From positions 62,006-126,005 of the forward strand of contig NZ_AEPB01000027.1 in NCBI RefSeq assembly GCF_000189395.1: a stretch of DNA of 64,000 bases, read 5' to 3'. This document shows positions 42,964-52,454 of this stretch, in pieces. A program made the position numbers and the translations under genes. How positions within the stretch are numbered: the stretch's first letter is position 1; the number at the start of each line of letters is the position of its first letter. Origin of the DNA: Planococcus donghaensis MPA1U2. GTDB taxonomy: Bacteria > Bacillota > Bacilli > Bacillales_A > Planococcaceae. The notes under the pieces are model-generated. The model was given only the letters and a program-made list of their open reading frames with translations. It did no database searches and had not been told where the DNA came from.

Positions 42964-43871
42964 ATAAAGTCTTCAGGTTGTTTAGGAATCAACATTTTCA
43001 AACTACCGGGCTGTATTTCAATATCAAGTGGAGTTTTCAAATAGATTTCGCCATCGGTATCTACATCTAACTGCTCGTCCGTTTTAATGGAGATAGACTG
43101 ACCTTGGTAATGCGTAATATGTTCCAACTCTTCTGTCACGACTTCCGGTTGAGCAAGTGAAAACCATTCACGTATGGCACTTAAAGACGAAGTTTGAATA
43201 ACAAATAAATCGAGCAAGCCATCTGCTGGGTCAATTGTTGCCATTGGAAAATTGTGTGTGCCAATCGACTTTCCGTTCATGACTAAGACGAGTACACCTT
43301 CTTCTGCATAACTAATACCGTCAATTTTCAAATCGACTGAAAACGGAGTAGCTTGCCGCATCGATTGCAATGCACTCATAAAGTAACTGATTTTTCCGTA
43401 CCGCTCTTTTAACGTAGGATCAATATTGGAAGAAGCATCCGTAATGACACCGATTCCTGCAAAGTTGAGAAAAGAACCGCCGTTAATTTTTCCGGTATCA
43501 ATTTTTTTAATCTCGCCATTTATCAGTTCGGGTGCGGCTAAATCTAAATCTAGTGGAATATTCAAAGTGCGTGCAAAATCATTGGCTGTACCACTTGGTA
43601 ATATGGCGATTGGAGCAGGATCAGCAATCTCCGCTAAAGCACGGACTGCGGAATGAACGGTGCCATCGCCGCCTGCGATAAAAAGAATATCTGCATCTGT
43701 TGCAGCGGTTTGACACGCTCGTTCGAATTCTTCTGGAGAAGCAGTTTGAATAATTTCGAGTGAATGCGATGCTTGCGCAATGTGTGGTACGGCTAGTTTT
43801 AGAACAGAGTCTACCGTAGACTGTCCTGCATTGCCGTTATACAATAATACGGAACGATTGAACTTGGGCAT
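42960..43871 (-). CDS. diacylglycerol-kinase-catalytic-domain (YegS/BmrU-like) lipid kinase
   Basis: 303 aa. Nucleotide loop LFIAGGDGTVHSAVRAL (GGDGT, about residue 70) and LPSGTANDFARTLNIP (about residue 92). C-terminal beta-sandwich with the catalytic Asp region PADGLLDLFVI. Phosphorylates diacylglycerol or another lipid alcohol. Several Bacillus paralogues exist (DgkB, YtlR, BmrU); the missing N-terminal motif variations do not let me choose. Divergent from the AlaX-type gene. Confidence 0.88.
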   Translation of the reverse strand: MPKFNRSVLLYNGNAGQSTVDSVLKLAVPHIAQASHSLEIIQTASPEEFERACQTAATDADILFIAGGDGTVHSAVRALAEIADPAPIAILPSGTANDFARTLNIPLDLDLAAPELINGEIKKIDTGKINGGSFLNFAGIGVITDASSNIDPTLKERYGKISYFMSALQSMRQATPFSVDLKIDGISYAEEGVLVLVMNGKSIGTHNFPMATIDPADGLLDLFVIQTSSLSAIREWFSLAQPEVVTEELEHITHYQGQSISIKTDEQLDVDTDGEIYLKTPLDIEIQPGSLKMLIPKQPEDFI

Positions 43872-43977
43872 GTCTGCTGTCCTCCTGTAAGTCTATTTAC
43901 CTTTGTAATTCCACTAAAAGAAACTCGGTAAACAATAGAATAAAAGTAGCTGCATTAGCAAAGAAAGAAGGTTCGAT

Positions 43978-45159
43978 ATGACAACGAAATTGTATTATCA
44001 AGATTCAACCGTTTTCTCAACCGAAGTAGATGTAATAAACAGCGGGAAAGACGATCACGGGCATTATGTAGTTTTAGATCAAAGTTGTTTTTATCCCGAA
44101 GGCGGCGGTCAGCCTGCAGATACGGGCGAGATAGGGCCAGCAAAAGTCTGGGATGTACAACTAATTGACGGTGAAATTCGCCATTATACGGATAGAGAGC
44201 TAGAAAAAGAACGTTTTGTTGCTCAATTGGACGAGCAAAGAAGATGGGATCATATGCAACAACATGCAGGGCAACATTTGTTGAGCGCTTTGTTTGAAGA
44301 TACGTACGGTTTGAAAACTCAAAGTTTTCATTTAGGAAAAGAACGCGTGACCATCGATTTGGATTTGGATACAGCCACAAAAGAGCAAATTCAAGTAATT
44401 GAAAAAAAAGCTAACGAACTGATCGGTCAAGCTCTTCCGATTTCGACAAGATGGGTAACTTCAGAAAAAGCTGATACACTGAAATTGAGAAAACCTCCAG
44501 TAGTAGATGGGGAAATTCGCTTGGTTGAAATTGAAGGAATTGATTTAAATGCTTGCGGAGGAACCCATCCAAAAAATACAGCGGAAATCGGATTATTAAA
44601 AATCATTTCAACAGAAAAAAGCAAAGGCGGTATGCGAGTTTATTTCTTATGTGGAGATCGAGCACTGCAGTACTTCAATTTCTTATCGGAAACAACCGAT
44701 CAATTGGTCGTTAAGTTAAATGCGCCTGCTGCTGAATTGACGCAAGCGGTTGAAACTTTGTTGGCAGATAAGGCTACTATGAGTAAAACAATAAAAAGTC
44801 TTCAAGAACAATTGTTAAACTTAGAAGCAAAAACAATTGTTCCAGAAAATCATCTTATACAAGAAGTATTCGAAAACCGGTCGATAAAAGAGTTGCAACA
44901 GCTTGCTCGACTTGTCATAAGTGAACACCCTACAGCAATTGCTTTGTTTATTAGTAGCACAGAAGGTGATATGCGCTTTGTTTGTGCAAAAGGTGAAGAT
45001 GCACTTGGAGATATGCGAGAAGTATTAAAGCAGCTTCTTGTATTGACTGATGGCAAAGGCGGCGGAAACGTCCAATTTGCTCAAGGTGGAGGCAAAACAA
45101 ACGAGACTCCAACAACATTTTTATCCGTGTTTCAAACGACTTTAAAAAATTTCATGTGA
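43978..45159 (+). CDS. alanyl-tRNA editing protein, AlaX-like, with DHHA1 tail
   Basis: 393 aa free-standing editing enzyme that removes Ser or Gly wrongly attached to tRNA-Ala. Zinc ligands: HMQQHAGQHLLSALFED (HxxxH, about residue 90) and NACGGTHPKNTAEIGLLKI (CxxxH). N-terminal beta-barrel starts LDQSCFYPEGGGQPADTG. Coiled coil about 255-285, then a DHHA1 domain with GKGGGNVQFAQGGG at the end. Full AlaXp-II length; same layout as the editing half of AlaRS, but no aminoacylation domain. Confidence 0.92.
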   Translation: MTTKLYYQDSTVFSTEVDVINSGKDDHGHYVVLDQSCFYPEGGGQPADTGEIGPAKVWDVQLIDGEIRHYTDRELEKERFVAQLDEQRRWDHMQQHAGQHLLSALFEDTYGLKTQSFHLGKERVTIDLDLDTATKEQIQVIEKKANELIGQALPISTRWVTSEKADTLKLRKPPVVDGEIRLVEIEGIDLNACGGTHPKNTAEIGLLKIISTEKSKGGMRVYFLCGDRALQYFNFLSETTDQLVVKLNAPAAELTQAVETLLADKATMSKTIKSLQEQLLNLEAKTIVPENHLIQEVFENRSIKELQQLARLVISEHPTAIALFISSTEGDMRFVCAKGEDALGDMREVLKQLLVLTDGKGGGNVQFAQGGGKTNETPTTFLSVFQTTLKNFM

Positions 45160-45226
45160 AATGTGTAACTTTTCCAGTCCTCTCCTGTCTAATAGAAAAA
45201 GGGATGTCTGAAAGGACGTGAGCGTC

Positions 45227-47380
45227 ATGAAGAAGAAAAAGTTTTGGATTATTGCAATCATGGCCGTTTTAGCAGTTGGATTAGTATTTGTTGTGATCAA
45301 TAACAAAGTATCAGTAAGTGCTTCTCCGATCGCTTTAACGGAACAGGGATGGAAGGCCAATTTCTCTTCATCTCTCCAGCAAGAAGCTGTAGAGAAAGGT
45401 GACGTGTACATTACGGATGCACAGAACAACCGTGTAGAAACCGAAATGTACATCCAGGACAATGGCAAAACATTAGAAGTAGTAGGTATCAGTACTGGGG
45501 AATATCGTTTGCATATTAAAAGAGCCGCATTAAAAAATCGATTTTTTAAAAATTTAACGGATACAGAAATTGCATTTGTTGTACAGGAACAATTAGAAAA
45601 ACTATCAGGGGAAGAACAATTACGAGATTATTTTGGGCGATTGATGGAGATGTATCAAAATAATCAACGGTACGATGTCGGTATGGAAGAAACAGCAGAG
45701 TCCTCAGACTCAAGCGCTAGTCAAAGCGATGGTGCTGGCGCAGAGGGTGATTATTCGACTACCAACAACCAAGTAGAAGGGGTAGATGAAGCAGATTTGG
45801 TGAAAGCGGATGGTTCGTACATTTATTCAATTAGCGAATCGCGAGTTGTGATTTCAGATGTGCGAAATCCTCAGGAAATGATCATTGCTGCAGAACTACC
45901 GTTTACAGAAAATATGTACCCCGAGCAACTCTTCTTAACAGAAGATATACTTGTTGTCATGGGGAGCCGTTATTCAGCTTATCCGAATATGACTGATCGG
46001 ATGCCACGCAGCTGGACGCCACAAATTGGCGTTACTTCTGTTTATTTATATGATGTTAGCAATCCTCAATCTCCTGAGTTGATTCGAGAATTTGGTACAG
46101 AAGGATACTTGAAGGGGGCTAGATTAACGAACAACATCCTTTATTTTGTAACCAATGTCTATCCAGATTATTGGATGTTGGAAGAACAAGATGAGCCGGA
46201 ACTTCGTCCTCATCAATACGATTCGAAACAAGGTGGAGAACTTCAGCCAGTTCCTTATGACAACCTCGCGATTCTGCCAGGAACGATGGAAGGCAGTTAT
46301 AGCGTGATTACATCGGTAGATTTAACTGCTCCAGAAACTAATGACATCTCAACAGATGGTTTTTTAGGCGGTAGTGAACAGCTTTATATGAATGAAGACC
46401 ATTTATATTTAACAGCACCTGCGTATGTACCTTTGGATGATGAAGAAATGCGGGACGGTCGAAGAATGGACATTTGGTTCCCACAACAGGCCAATACAGA
46501 AGTTTTTAAATTTGGATTAACGGGCACAGCTGTTGAATTTATGGCTTCTGCAGAAATAACAGGCTCTTTGCTCAACCAATTTTCTATGGACGAATACGAT
46601 GGTCATTTTCGAGCTGTAACGACAGAAGGAATAGCATGGGATTTAACTTCCCCATCAAAAAACCATTTATTTGTTCTCGACCAGCAGATGAATCAAGTAG
46701 GATCTGTAGAAGATTTGGCAAAAGGCGAGCGAATTTATTCGGCACGTTTCATTAAAGATAAAGCTTACATGGTAACTTTTAAAGAAACAGATCCGTTGTT
46801 CGTTATCGATGTTTCGACACCCTCTTCTCCAAAAGTCCTTGGTGAATTGAAAATACCAGGTTTCTCAAATTACTTGCATCCATTGGATGACAATCATTTA
46901 ATTGGTTTTGGTTATGATACGAAGTTAGTACCTGTAAAAAATGGAGAACCGCGTGTTGTGACAGGGGGCATGAAGATTTCATTGTTTGATGTCAGTGACT
47001 TTGAAAACCCTCTAGAAAAAGACACTGAGGTTATCGGCGGGCCAGGAACTTACTCTGCGCTCCAATACGATCACAAAGCTTTGTTTACTCATCAAAAGAA
47101 AAATCTCTTTGGCTTCCCCGTAAGCTTATATGATGAAGCTTCTGATGAGTATATAGAGTTTGAAGGTGAAGGTGCATTGATTTACACGATTACAACTGAT
47201 GGTATTTCACAAGCAGCGAGTTTAATCGAACAAACCGATAATCAGTATGAAGATTGGAATACTTTTGTTCAACGGATTCTCTATATTGATGAAGAACTGT
47301 ATACCGTGGCAAACGGCGAAATAAAGAGCTATGAATTAGAAAGTTTTGAACCGATTGCTACATTGGAATTTGATGAATAA
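45227..47380 (+). CDS. membrane-anchored beta-propeller domain protein
   Basis: 717 aa. N-terminal KKKKFWIIAIMAVLAVGLVFVV is an uncleaved signal-anchor; the rest is outside. About residues 30-160 form a small domain, with an acidic Ser/Asp linker (about 160-180). From TNNQVEGVDEADLVKADGSY on comes the 'beta-propeller domain' (PF09826) with repeated VYLYDVSNPQSPELIREF- and LFVIDVSTPSSPKVLGEL-type blades. Function in this family is not known; surface protein inferred. Start 45227 set by AAAGGA at 45211; GTG at 45218 is too near that site. Confidence 0.87.
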   Translation: MKKKKFWIIAIMAVLAVGLVFVVINNKVSVSASPIALTEQGWKANFSSSLQQEAVEKGDVYITDAQNNRVETEMYIQDNGKTLEVVGISTGEYRLHIKRAALKNRFFKNLTDTEIAFVVQEQLEKLSGEEQLRDYFGRLMEMYQNNQRYDVGMEETAESSDSSASQSDGAGAEGDYSTTNNQVEGVDEADLVKADGSYIYSISESRVVISDVRNPQEMIIAAELPFTENMYPEQLFLTEDILVVMGSRYSAYPNMTDRMPRSWTPQIGVTSVYLYDVSNPQSPELIREFGTEGYLKGARLTNNILYFVTNVYPDYWMLEEQDEPELRPHQYDSKQGGELQPVPYDNLAILPGTMEGSYSVITSVDLTAPETNDISTDGFLGGSEQLYMNEDHLYLTAPAYVPLDDEEMRDGRRMDIWFPQQANTEVFKFGLTGTAVEFMASAEITGSLLNQFSMDEYDGHFRAVTTEGIAWDLTSPSKNHLFVLDQQMNQVGSVEDLAKGERIYSARFIKDKAYMVTFKETDPLFVIDVSTPSSPKVLGELKIPGFSNYLHPLDDNHLIGFGYDTKLVPVKNGEPRVVTGGMKISLFDVSDFENPLEKDTEVIGGPGTYSALQYDHKALFTHQKKNLFGFPVSLYDEASDEYIEFEGEGALIYTITTDGISQAASLIEQTDNQYEDWNTFVQRILYIDEELYTVANGEIKSYELESFEPIATLEFDE

Positions 47381-47381
47381 T

Positions 47382-47417
47382 AAGAAGAAGAAGCGAATAT
47401 ATTTCGCTTCTTCTTTT
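47382..47417 (+). terminator. intrinsic terminator
   Basis: AAGAAGAAGCGAA / TTCGCTTCTTCTT then TTT, after the beta-propeller gene. Confidence 0.88.
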
Positions 47418-47480
47418 AGGTTTTAATTAGTCGGAAAAGGGAAAATGAGGAATATTCTGATTAATAATGGAGGGATAATA

Positions 47481-48620
47481 ATGAAGGCAGTTACATTTCA
47501 AGGCACAAAAGATATGAGAGTGAAAGAAGTGAAAGATCCTGAAATCCAGAAGCAAGATGATATTATTGTCAAAATAACATCAACAGCTATTTGTGGTACA
47601 GATCTACATATCTATCAAGGAGCATTGCCGACTACAAAAGACACGGTCATCGGACATGAGCCAATGGGAATTGTAGAAGAAGTAGGACCAAAGGTTACTA
47701 AAGTAAAAAAAGGAGATCGCATTGTACTGCCTTTTAATATTAGTTGTGGTCAGTGTTTCTATTGTAGCAATGAAATGGAGAGTCAATGTGATAATTCTAA
47801 CAGCAACCCTCATTTCGATACAGGCGCATATTTTGGATTAACAGAACGTTACGGGGATTATTCAGGTGGACAGGCAGAGTACTTGCGTGTACCTTATGGG
47901 AATTTTACTCCTTTAGTAATTCCAGAGTCCTCAGAGCTAGAAGATGAATCCTTGTTGTTTTTGTCGGATGTTTTACCCACTGCATGGTGGAGTGTAGAAC
48001 ATGCGGGCGTGAAGAAAGGCGATACAGTCGTTGTTCTCGGATGCGGTCCAATTGGTCTTATGGCCCAAAAATTTGCGTGGATGCAAGGTGCGAGCCGCGT
48101 TATTGCAGTGGATGAAATTCCTTATCGGATGGAACTTGCTAAAAAAATAAACAATGTAGAGATTGTTGACTTTAGCCAGCATGATAATACGGGGGCTTTG
48201 ATTCATGAAATCACTCAAGGAGGAGCCCGTATTGTAATTGATTGTGTCGGAATGGACGGGAAAAAATCCCCGGCAGAGGCTGTCCAACAAAAATTGATGT
48301 TACAAGGTGGGACACTCAGCGCTATTGATATCGCGAAAGGTGCTGTTAGTAAATTTGGAACCATTCAATTGACCGGTGTCTATGGATTGACTTATAATCA
48401 GTTTCCACTTGGAAATATGTTTGAGCGAAATGTGACTTTGAAAATGGGACAAGCCCCAGTTATCCACTTGATGCCAATGCTTTACAAAAAAATTGAAAAC
48501 GGTGAATTCGATCCGCGAGAGATCATTTCGCACATTATGCCTTTAGAAAGTGCAAGTGATGCTTATCAAATTTTTAATGACCATCAAGATGATTGTACAA
48601 AAGTTGTATTAAAACCGTAG
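47481..48620 (+). CDS. zinc-dependent medium-chain alcohol dehydrogenase (formaldehyde-dehydrogenase-like)
   Basis: 379 aa MDR protein. Catalytic zinc: AICGTDLHIYQG (Cys about 38) and VIGHEPMGIVEEVG. Structural zinc: four Cys in SCGQCFYCSNEMESQC (about residues 94-108). NAD fold: VVVLGCGPIGLMAQKFAWM. The extra stretch after the structural zinc (FGLTERYGDYSGGQAEYLRV) and YGLTYNQFPLG near the end match glutathione-independent formaldehyde/glycerol-type members. Substrate not certain. ATG 47481 follows GGAGGGAT; 12 extra residues upstream not supported. Confidence 0.88.
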   Translation: MKAVTFQGTKDMRVKEVKDPEIQKQDDIIVKITSTAICGTDLHIYQGALPTTKDTVIGHEPMGIVEEVGPKVTKVKKGDRIVLPFNISCGQCFYCSNEMESQCDNSNSNPHFDTGAYFGLTERYGDYSGGQAEYLRVPYGNFTPLVIPESSELEDESLLFLSDVLPTAWWSVEHAGVKKGDTVVVLGCGPIGLMAQKFAWMQGASRVIAVDEIPYRMELAKKINNVEIVDFSQHDNTGALIHEITQGGARIVIDCVGMDGKKSPAEAVQQKLMLQGGTLSAIDIAKGAVSKFGTIQLTGVYGLTYNQFPLGNMFERNVTLKMGQAPVIHLMPMLYKKIENGEFDPREIISHIMPLESASDAYQIFNDHQDDCTKVVLKP

Positions 48621-48648
48621 TTATTAACATGCCTATAGCAAGCCTCGT

Positions 48649-48687
48649 CAAACGCTCCGATTTATTGGGGCGTTTAGTTTTTTGTTT
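48649..48687 (+). terminator. intrinsic terminator
   Basis: AAACGCTCC / GGGGCGTTT then AGTTTTTTGTTT. Confidence 0.8.
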
Positions 48688-48736
48688 AATTGCGTTATGA
48701 TAAGGAAAGAAATTGACTGTGAGAGGAGAGGGACAT

Positions 48737-49492
48737 GTGGCGCAAATAGGAGAGACGAGACGTGAACTTGCCTTAGATTGTTTTCTATTGGCCGGCAGAA
48801 TCATGATGGAAAGTGGCGCAGAAACGTATCGTGTTGAAGATACAATGATTCGAATGGCTGTTTCGCAAAATATGGTAAACTCCCATTGTTTCGTGACGCC
48901 ATCGGGTATCATGTTTTCTCCAAGTGAAGAACTAGCTACGCGGTTTGTTCGGATTAACAATCGAAGCACGGACCTTGAACGAGTAGCTTTGATCAATTCG
49001 GTTTCCCGAAAATTGGTCGCGGGTGAATATACGTTGCAACAAGCTTATGACGAAATGCTGATTATCGATCAAACCAATTATCGATTTCATATATGGATTC
49101 AAATTCTAGCTGCTGCCGTAGCGAGTGGCTGTTTCTTTATTTTATTAGGTGGAAATTGGAAAGACCTCCCTTTTGCATTTCTATTTGGGGGAACTGGTTT
49201 TATCATTGTGGAAACCATTTTAATAGAAACACGCGTAAAAATATTTGCGGAATTTATCGGCTCTTTTGTTATTGGAATTTTAGCTTCTATTGCTGTCTAT
49301 GCGGGTTTTGCATCAGATTTAGATACTTTAATCATCGGATCAATTATGCCGCTTGTTCCCGGATTACTTATTACAAACGCAGTACGCGATTTGATGGCAG
49401 GTCATTTTATGTCTGGTTTATCTAAAGGAGCAGAAGCATTTTTGACAGCTTTTGCAATTGGAGCGGGCATTGCGGTCGTTTTATCATTTTAA
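48737..49492 (+). CDS. threonine/serine exporter ThrE, N-terminal half (split form)
   Basis: 251 aa. N-terminal cytoplasmic part: LDCFLLAGRIMMESGAETYRVED, HCFVTPSGIMFS, RSTDLERVALINSVSRKLVAG; then five helices (IWIQILAAAVASGCFFILL ...). PF06738 (ThrE/DUF1212). The corynebacterial exporter is one chain with this plus the next gene's domain. Start GTG at 48737, 4 nt after GAGGAGAGGG; the TTG at 48713 is less likely. Confidence 0.9.
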   Translation: MAQIGETRRELALDCFLLAGRIMMESGAETYRVEDTMIRMAVSQNMVNSHCFVTPSGIMFSPSEELATRFVRINNRSTDLERVALINSVSRKLVAGEYTLQQAYDEMLIIDQTNYRFHIWIQILAAAVASGCFFILLGGNWKDLPFAFLFGGTGFIIVETILIETRVKIFAEFIGSFVIGILASIAVYAGFASDLDTLIIGSIMPLVPGLLITNAVRDLMAGHFMSGLSKGAEAFLTAFAIGAGIAVVLSF

Positions 49493-49504
49493 GGAGGAGA
49501 TCAG

Positions 49505-49972
49505 ATGAACTGGCCATTAGAAGCATTTCTCAGCTTTATGGCTGCAGGCGCATTCGGCGTCATCTTTAATACACCTCGTCGCACGTTAATCAGTTGTGGT
49601 CTAGTTGGTATGAGTGGTTGGCTTATTTACCGCATATTCTTTCTAACTTTTGACGATCCAGTACAAGCATCTTTTGCAGGTGCGTTTGTAGTTTCAATCG
49701 TGGCTCACTTGCTAGCTAAAAAGTTTCGGATGCCGATGATTATTTTCAGTATTGCAGGGATTATTCCTTTAGTACCTGGGAGTAAAGCGTACAATGCAAT
49801 GCGGAAAATTGTAGAAAATAATTATTTAGAAGCTATCGCATTTGCTTCAGAGGCAATGATGATTTCCGGAGCTGTTGCGATGGGATTAGTATTTGCGGAA
49901 GTAATCATGCAGCTGTTTTTTAAACGACAAGCCAAAAGAATACAGAAAAAAATGGGCCTGACACAAGAATAA
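49505..49972 (+). CDS. threonine/serine exporter ThrE, C-terminal half (split form)
   Basis: 155 aa with four to five helices; PF12821 (ThrE_2/DUF3815). Signature in SIAGIIPLVPGSKAYNAM and AIAFASEAMMISGAVAMGL. 12 nt after its partner with AAGGAGGAG between, so the two are co-translated and likely assemble as one amino-acid exporter. Terminator overlaps its stop. Confidence 0.9.
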   Translation: MNWPLEAFLSFMAAGAFGVIFNTPRRTLISCGLVGMSGWLIYRIFFLTFDDPVQASFAGAFVVSIVAHLLAKKFRMPMIIFSIAGIIPLVPGSKAYNAMRKIVENNYLEAIAFASEAMMISGAVAMGLVFAEVIMQLFFKRQAKRIQKKMGLTQE

Positions 49973-49996
49973 TTTCTTGTTTGTCAGACCCGTTTT
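49954..49996 (+). terminator. intrinsic terminator after thrE pair
   Basis: GGGCCTGACA / TGTCAGACCC with internal AAGAA/TTCTT pairing, then GTTTTTTAT; includes the end of the coding frame. Confidence 0.85.
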
Positions 49997-50018
49997 TTAT
50001 ATCGTATTTTGAGTGAAG

Positions 50019-50283
50019 GCAGCTTGCGCTTTTCTGGATGTCTAGCTCCAGCTGCCAGATTCTAGGGTCATAAGCCACTCCGACTGTGTGGCTGAAAACA
50101 TGCCACGTCGCCGGAGCGTCTTATGCCCGTCGAATCTACACGGCAGCTTGCGCTTTTCATTATGTCCAGCTCCAGCGCTCAGCTCTTAGGGTCATAAGTC
50201 AAATTGACTGTGCGGCAAAGAACGCCGCTTCGTCAATGTGCCTTATGCCCGTCAGAGCTCCACGGGCGCTTGCGCTTTTCTTG
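50019..50283. repeat. tandem structured repeat: two 97-nt hairpins, ~123-bp period
   Basis: Fills the gap between the thrE pair and the PAS-GGDEF-EAL gene. Each unit begins G(C)AGCTTGCGCTTTTC and holds TCCAGCTCCAGC, AGGGTCATAAG and CTTATGCCCGTC. Hairpin 1 (50051-50147): GCTGCC/GGCAGC, GATTC/GAATC, GGGTCATAAG/CTTATGCCC, CTCCG/CGGAG, GTGGC/GCCAC. Hairpin 2 (50174-50270): AGCGC/GCGCT, AGCTCT/AGAGCT, same CATAAG stem, ATTGAC/GTCAAT, GCGGC/GCCGC. Stem sequences differ but pairing is kept. A third GCTTGCGCTTTTC closes the array at 50267. Similar GC-richer elements occur between Bacillaceae genes as I recall; function unknown. No coding sense. Confidence 0.88.
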
Positions 50284-52290
50284 TTACCCCAGCCATTTTT
50301 CTAGGTCTGTGGCTGTCATCGGGTGTCCGATGATGTAGCCTTGTAGGCTGTCGCATCCCATGGCGCGTAGAAGTTCAAATTGTTCATTTGTCTCGACACC
50401 TTCGGCCGTTACTTGGAAATCAAGTGATTTACCGAATTGAATCATACCATTAATTAATTTTTGAATTTTTTCTTGCTTAGTAATAGATTGAATGATCATT
50501 TGGTCTATTTTTATTGAAGATATTGGCAATAAGAGCATATAGCGGAACGAAGCATATCCAGTTCCGAAGTCATCTAATGCAAATGTGATACCCTCTTGAT
50601 GAAGGTTTTTCATTTGTGTCATGATTGAACGTTCAGCTTCAGCTTCGAGTGCAAATTTTTCGGTAATTTCAATCATTAAGGAACTTGGATGACAATCATT
50701 CAGCTTTAAGTTTTCGAGCAACATTTTTGCCATATCTTTGTCTCTAAATTCATGAATCGATGAGTTAATGCTGATTTGAAGATCAATGTCTTTCGATTTC
50801 CAATCTTTTAATTGAAGGCAAGCCGTTTCAACAACGAAGCTACCAATTTTGTTGATCAATCCGTTTTCTTCTGCAATTGGAATTAGTTCGTCTGGAGTTA
50901 CAACGCCAATTTCTGAATCGGTCCAACGGACAAATGCTTCTACACGTTCAACTTTACCATTTGCTAAGTTGACGATTGGTTGGTATAAAAGCTGTAAATT
51001 TTTTCTGTCTAGCGCATAGATTAAGTGTTTTTCAATTGATGCTTTACGGCTTAATCGTTCATGATCATCAGGTGTCAACGCTGATATTTCACTACCTCCG
51101 CGTTCTTTTACCTTTTTGATGGTTGCATAGGAAGCTTTGATCAAATGCATAAAACTATGTTGGTCTTCAGGGTATTTGGTAATAGCGCCACTAACCGTCA
51201 ATGGCACGGCTGTACCTTGTAAGTAGATAGGGTGCTGTTGTAAATAATGAAGAAACCCTTCGATAAACCAATTGCTTAGTGGAGTGACCAAAGCGAATTC
51301 ATGTAAACCGGCACGTGTAATAATCGAATCGGAAAAATACATGCGAAGACGCTTTGTAAATTCAATAAGTAGTTCATTTTCAACATCTGTATCCGACACA
51401 TCGCGCAGCGTATAGAAACGGTCAATATCCATAAAAACAAAGGAGAAATGACGACCTTCTTCTATGTATTCATTGACTATTTGTTCAAGTCTATGGCGAT
51501 TTTCTAAACCGGTTACCGGATCGATAAATGCAATTTCTTCAAGATGTTTTTGAGCTTGTTTATTGGCTGTAATGTCTTTTTCAAGGAAAATATAATACGT
51601 ATCTTCGCTTGATAATTGCATCGGAATAGCCGTTAATTCGACCCAATAAATTTCGCCATCTTTTTTCACTTTTTTCGCTTCGCCGTTCCAAACTTCTCCT
51701 TGTCGCAAAGTGGATAAAATTGAGTCGACAAATTGAACGTCTTCATCACCGTCTCCGAACATATGCCATACAGGCTTTCCTAAAATTCGTTTAGGTGTCC
51801 ATTTACTCAACTTTAAAAATAACGGATTGGCATACGTAATCAAGAATTCTTGATCAAAATAAAGCAGCATGAAAGAGTCATCTAAACCACTGCGTAAATG
51901 ATTTAACTCAATAGAAGAAGAGCCATCTTTATCTGCTTCGTTCATTTCATAAATGGTCATGACATATTGTTCACCATCGAATGTGTAGGATTTGGCTACT
52001 ACAGTCGTGTAAGTTGTAACTCCTCCAGCTAACTCTATTTCAATGTTTTCAAATCTTACTGATTCTTCAGTATGTAGTAGCTTATCCCAAGAGTGCTTGT
52101 TTAATGCAGCTTTTTCGGGATTCATATAAGAAGAAAGTTGACCTATAACCGCTTCGGCTTTTATTTGAAAAACGTGCTCAGCGTGCTGATTGCACCATGT
52201 TACTAAGCCGTTTTTATCGAGTATGATAATTGGGAAGGGAATATGGTTGAAAACAAGGGTGTCAGTTAGGTTTTCTTTTATTTCGCTCAT
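50284..52290 (-). CDS. PAS-PAS-GGDEF-EAL protein, probable c-di-GMP phosphodiesterase
   Basis: 668 aa, soluble. PAS 1 about residues 12-70, PAS 2 with PAC about 130-245, GGDEF-like domain about 255-410, EAL domain about 425-668. The GGDEF signature is decayed to AGLHEF, so cyclase activity is unlikely (IDPVTGLENR is still present). The EAL domain keeps its catalytic set: E in EAFVRW, N in ISINSS, E in EITEK, LDDFGTGYAS, IKID, AEGVET and LQGYIIGHP. It should therefore hydrolyse c-di-GMP, with PAS and the degenerate GGDEF as sensors. AAGGAG lies 9 nt upstream. Confidence 0.93.
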   Translation of the reverse strand: MSEIKENLTDTLVFNHIPFPIIILDKNGLVTWCNQHAEHVFQIKAEAVIGQLSSYMNPEKAALNKHSWDKLLHTEESVRFENIEIELAGGVTTYTTVVAKSYTFDGEQYVMTIYEMNEADKDGSSSIELNHLRSGLDDSFMLLYFDQEFLITYANPLFLKLSKWTPKRILGKPVWHMFGDGDEDVQFVDSILSTLRQGEVWNGEAKKVKKDGEIYWVELTAIPMQLSSEDTYYIFLEKDITANKQAQKHLEEIAFIDPVTGLENRHRLEQIVNEYIEEGRHFSFVFMDIDRFYTLRDVSDTDVENELLIEFTKRLRMYFSDSIITRAGLHEFALVTPLSNWFIEGFLHYLQQHPIYLQGTAVPLTVSGAITKYPEDQHSFMHLIKASYATIKKVKERGGSEISALTPDDHERLSRKASIEKHLIYALDRKNLQLLYQPIVNLANGKVERVEAFVRWTDSEIGVVTPDELIPIAEENGLINKIGSFVVETACLQLKDWKSKDIDLQISINSSIHEFRDKDMAKMLLENLKLNDCHPSSLMIEITEKFALEAEAERSIMTQMKNLHQEGITFALDDFGTGYASFRYMLLLPISSIKIDQMIIQSITKQEKIQKLINGMIQFGKSLDFQVTAEGVETNEQFELLRAMGCDSLQGYIIGHPMTATDLEKWLG

Positions 52291-52454
52291 GCATTGACGC
52301 TCCTTAACCGTAGTTTACTTTCATTATAGAGAAGAAAAGGTCTATCGTCATCCTTTTCAAAATAATCTCTACTCAGATTTGTGGAATATTTCTATCCTTT
52401 CCTTAGTAATCGTGAGAGAATAGGCATAAATCATATGAAAATTGAGGTAAATCC

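Noticed and set aside
45142-45468. Antisense frame over the AlaX / beta-propeller junction
   Set aside because: Contains no start signal, covers the promoter and ribosome site of the beta-propeller gene, and has no family pattern.
50086-50304. 72-codon open frame across the tandem hairpins
   Set aside because: It runs through the structured repeat and into the end of the EAL gene on the other strand, with no ribosome site; the repeat structure explains the open frame.
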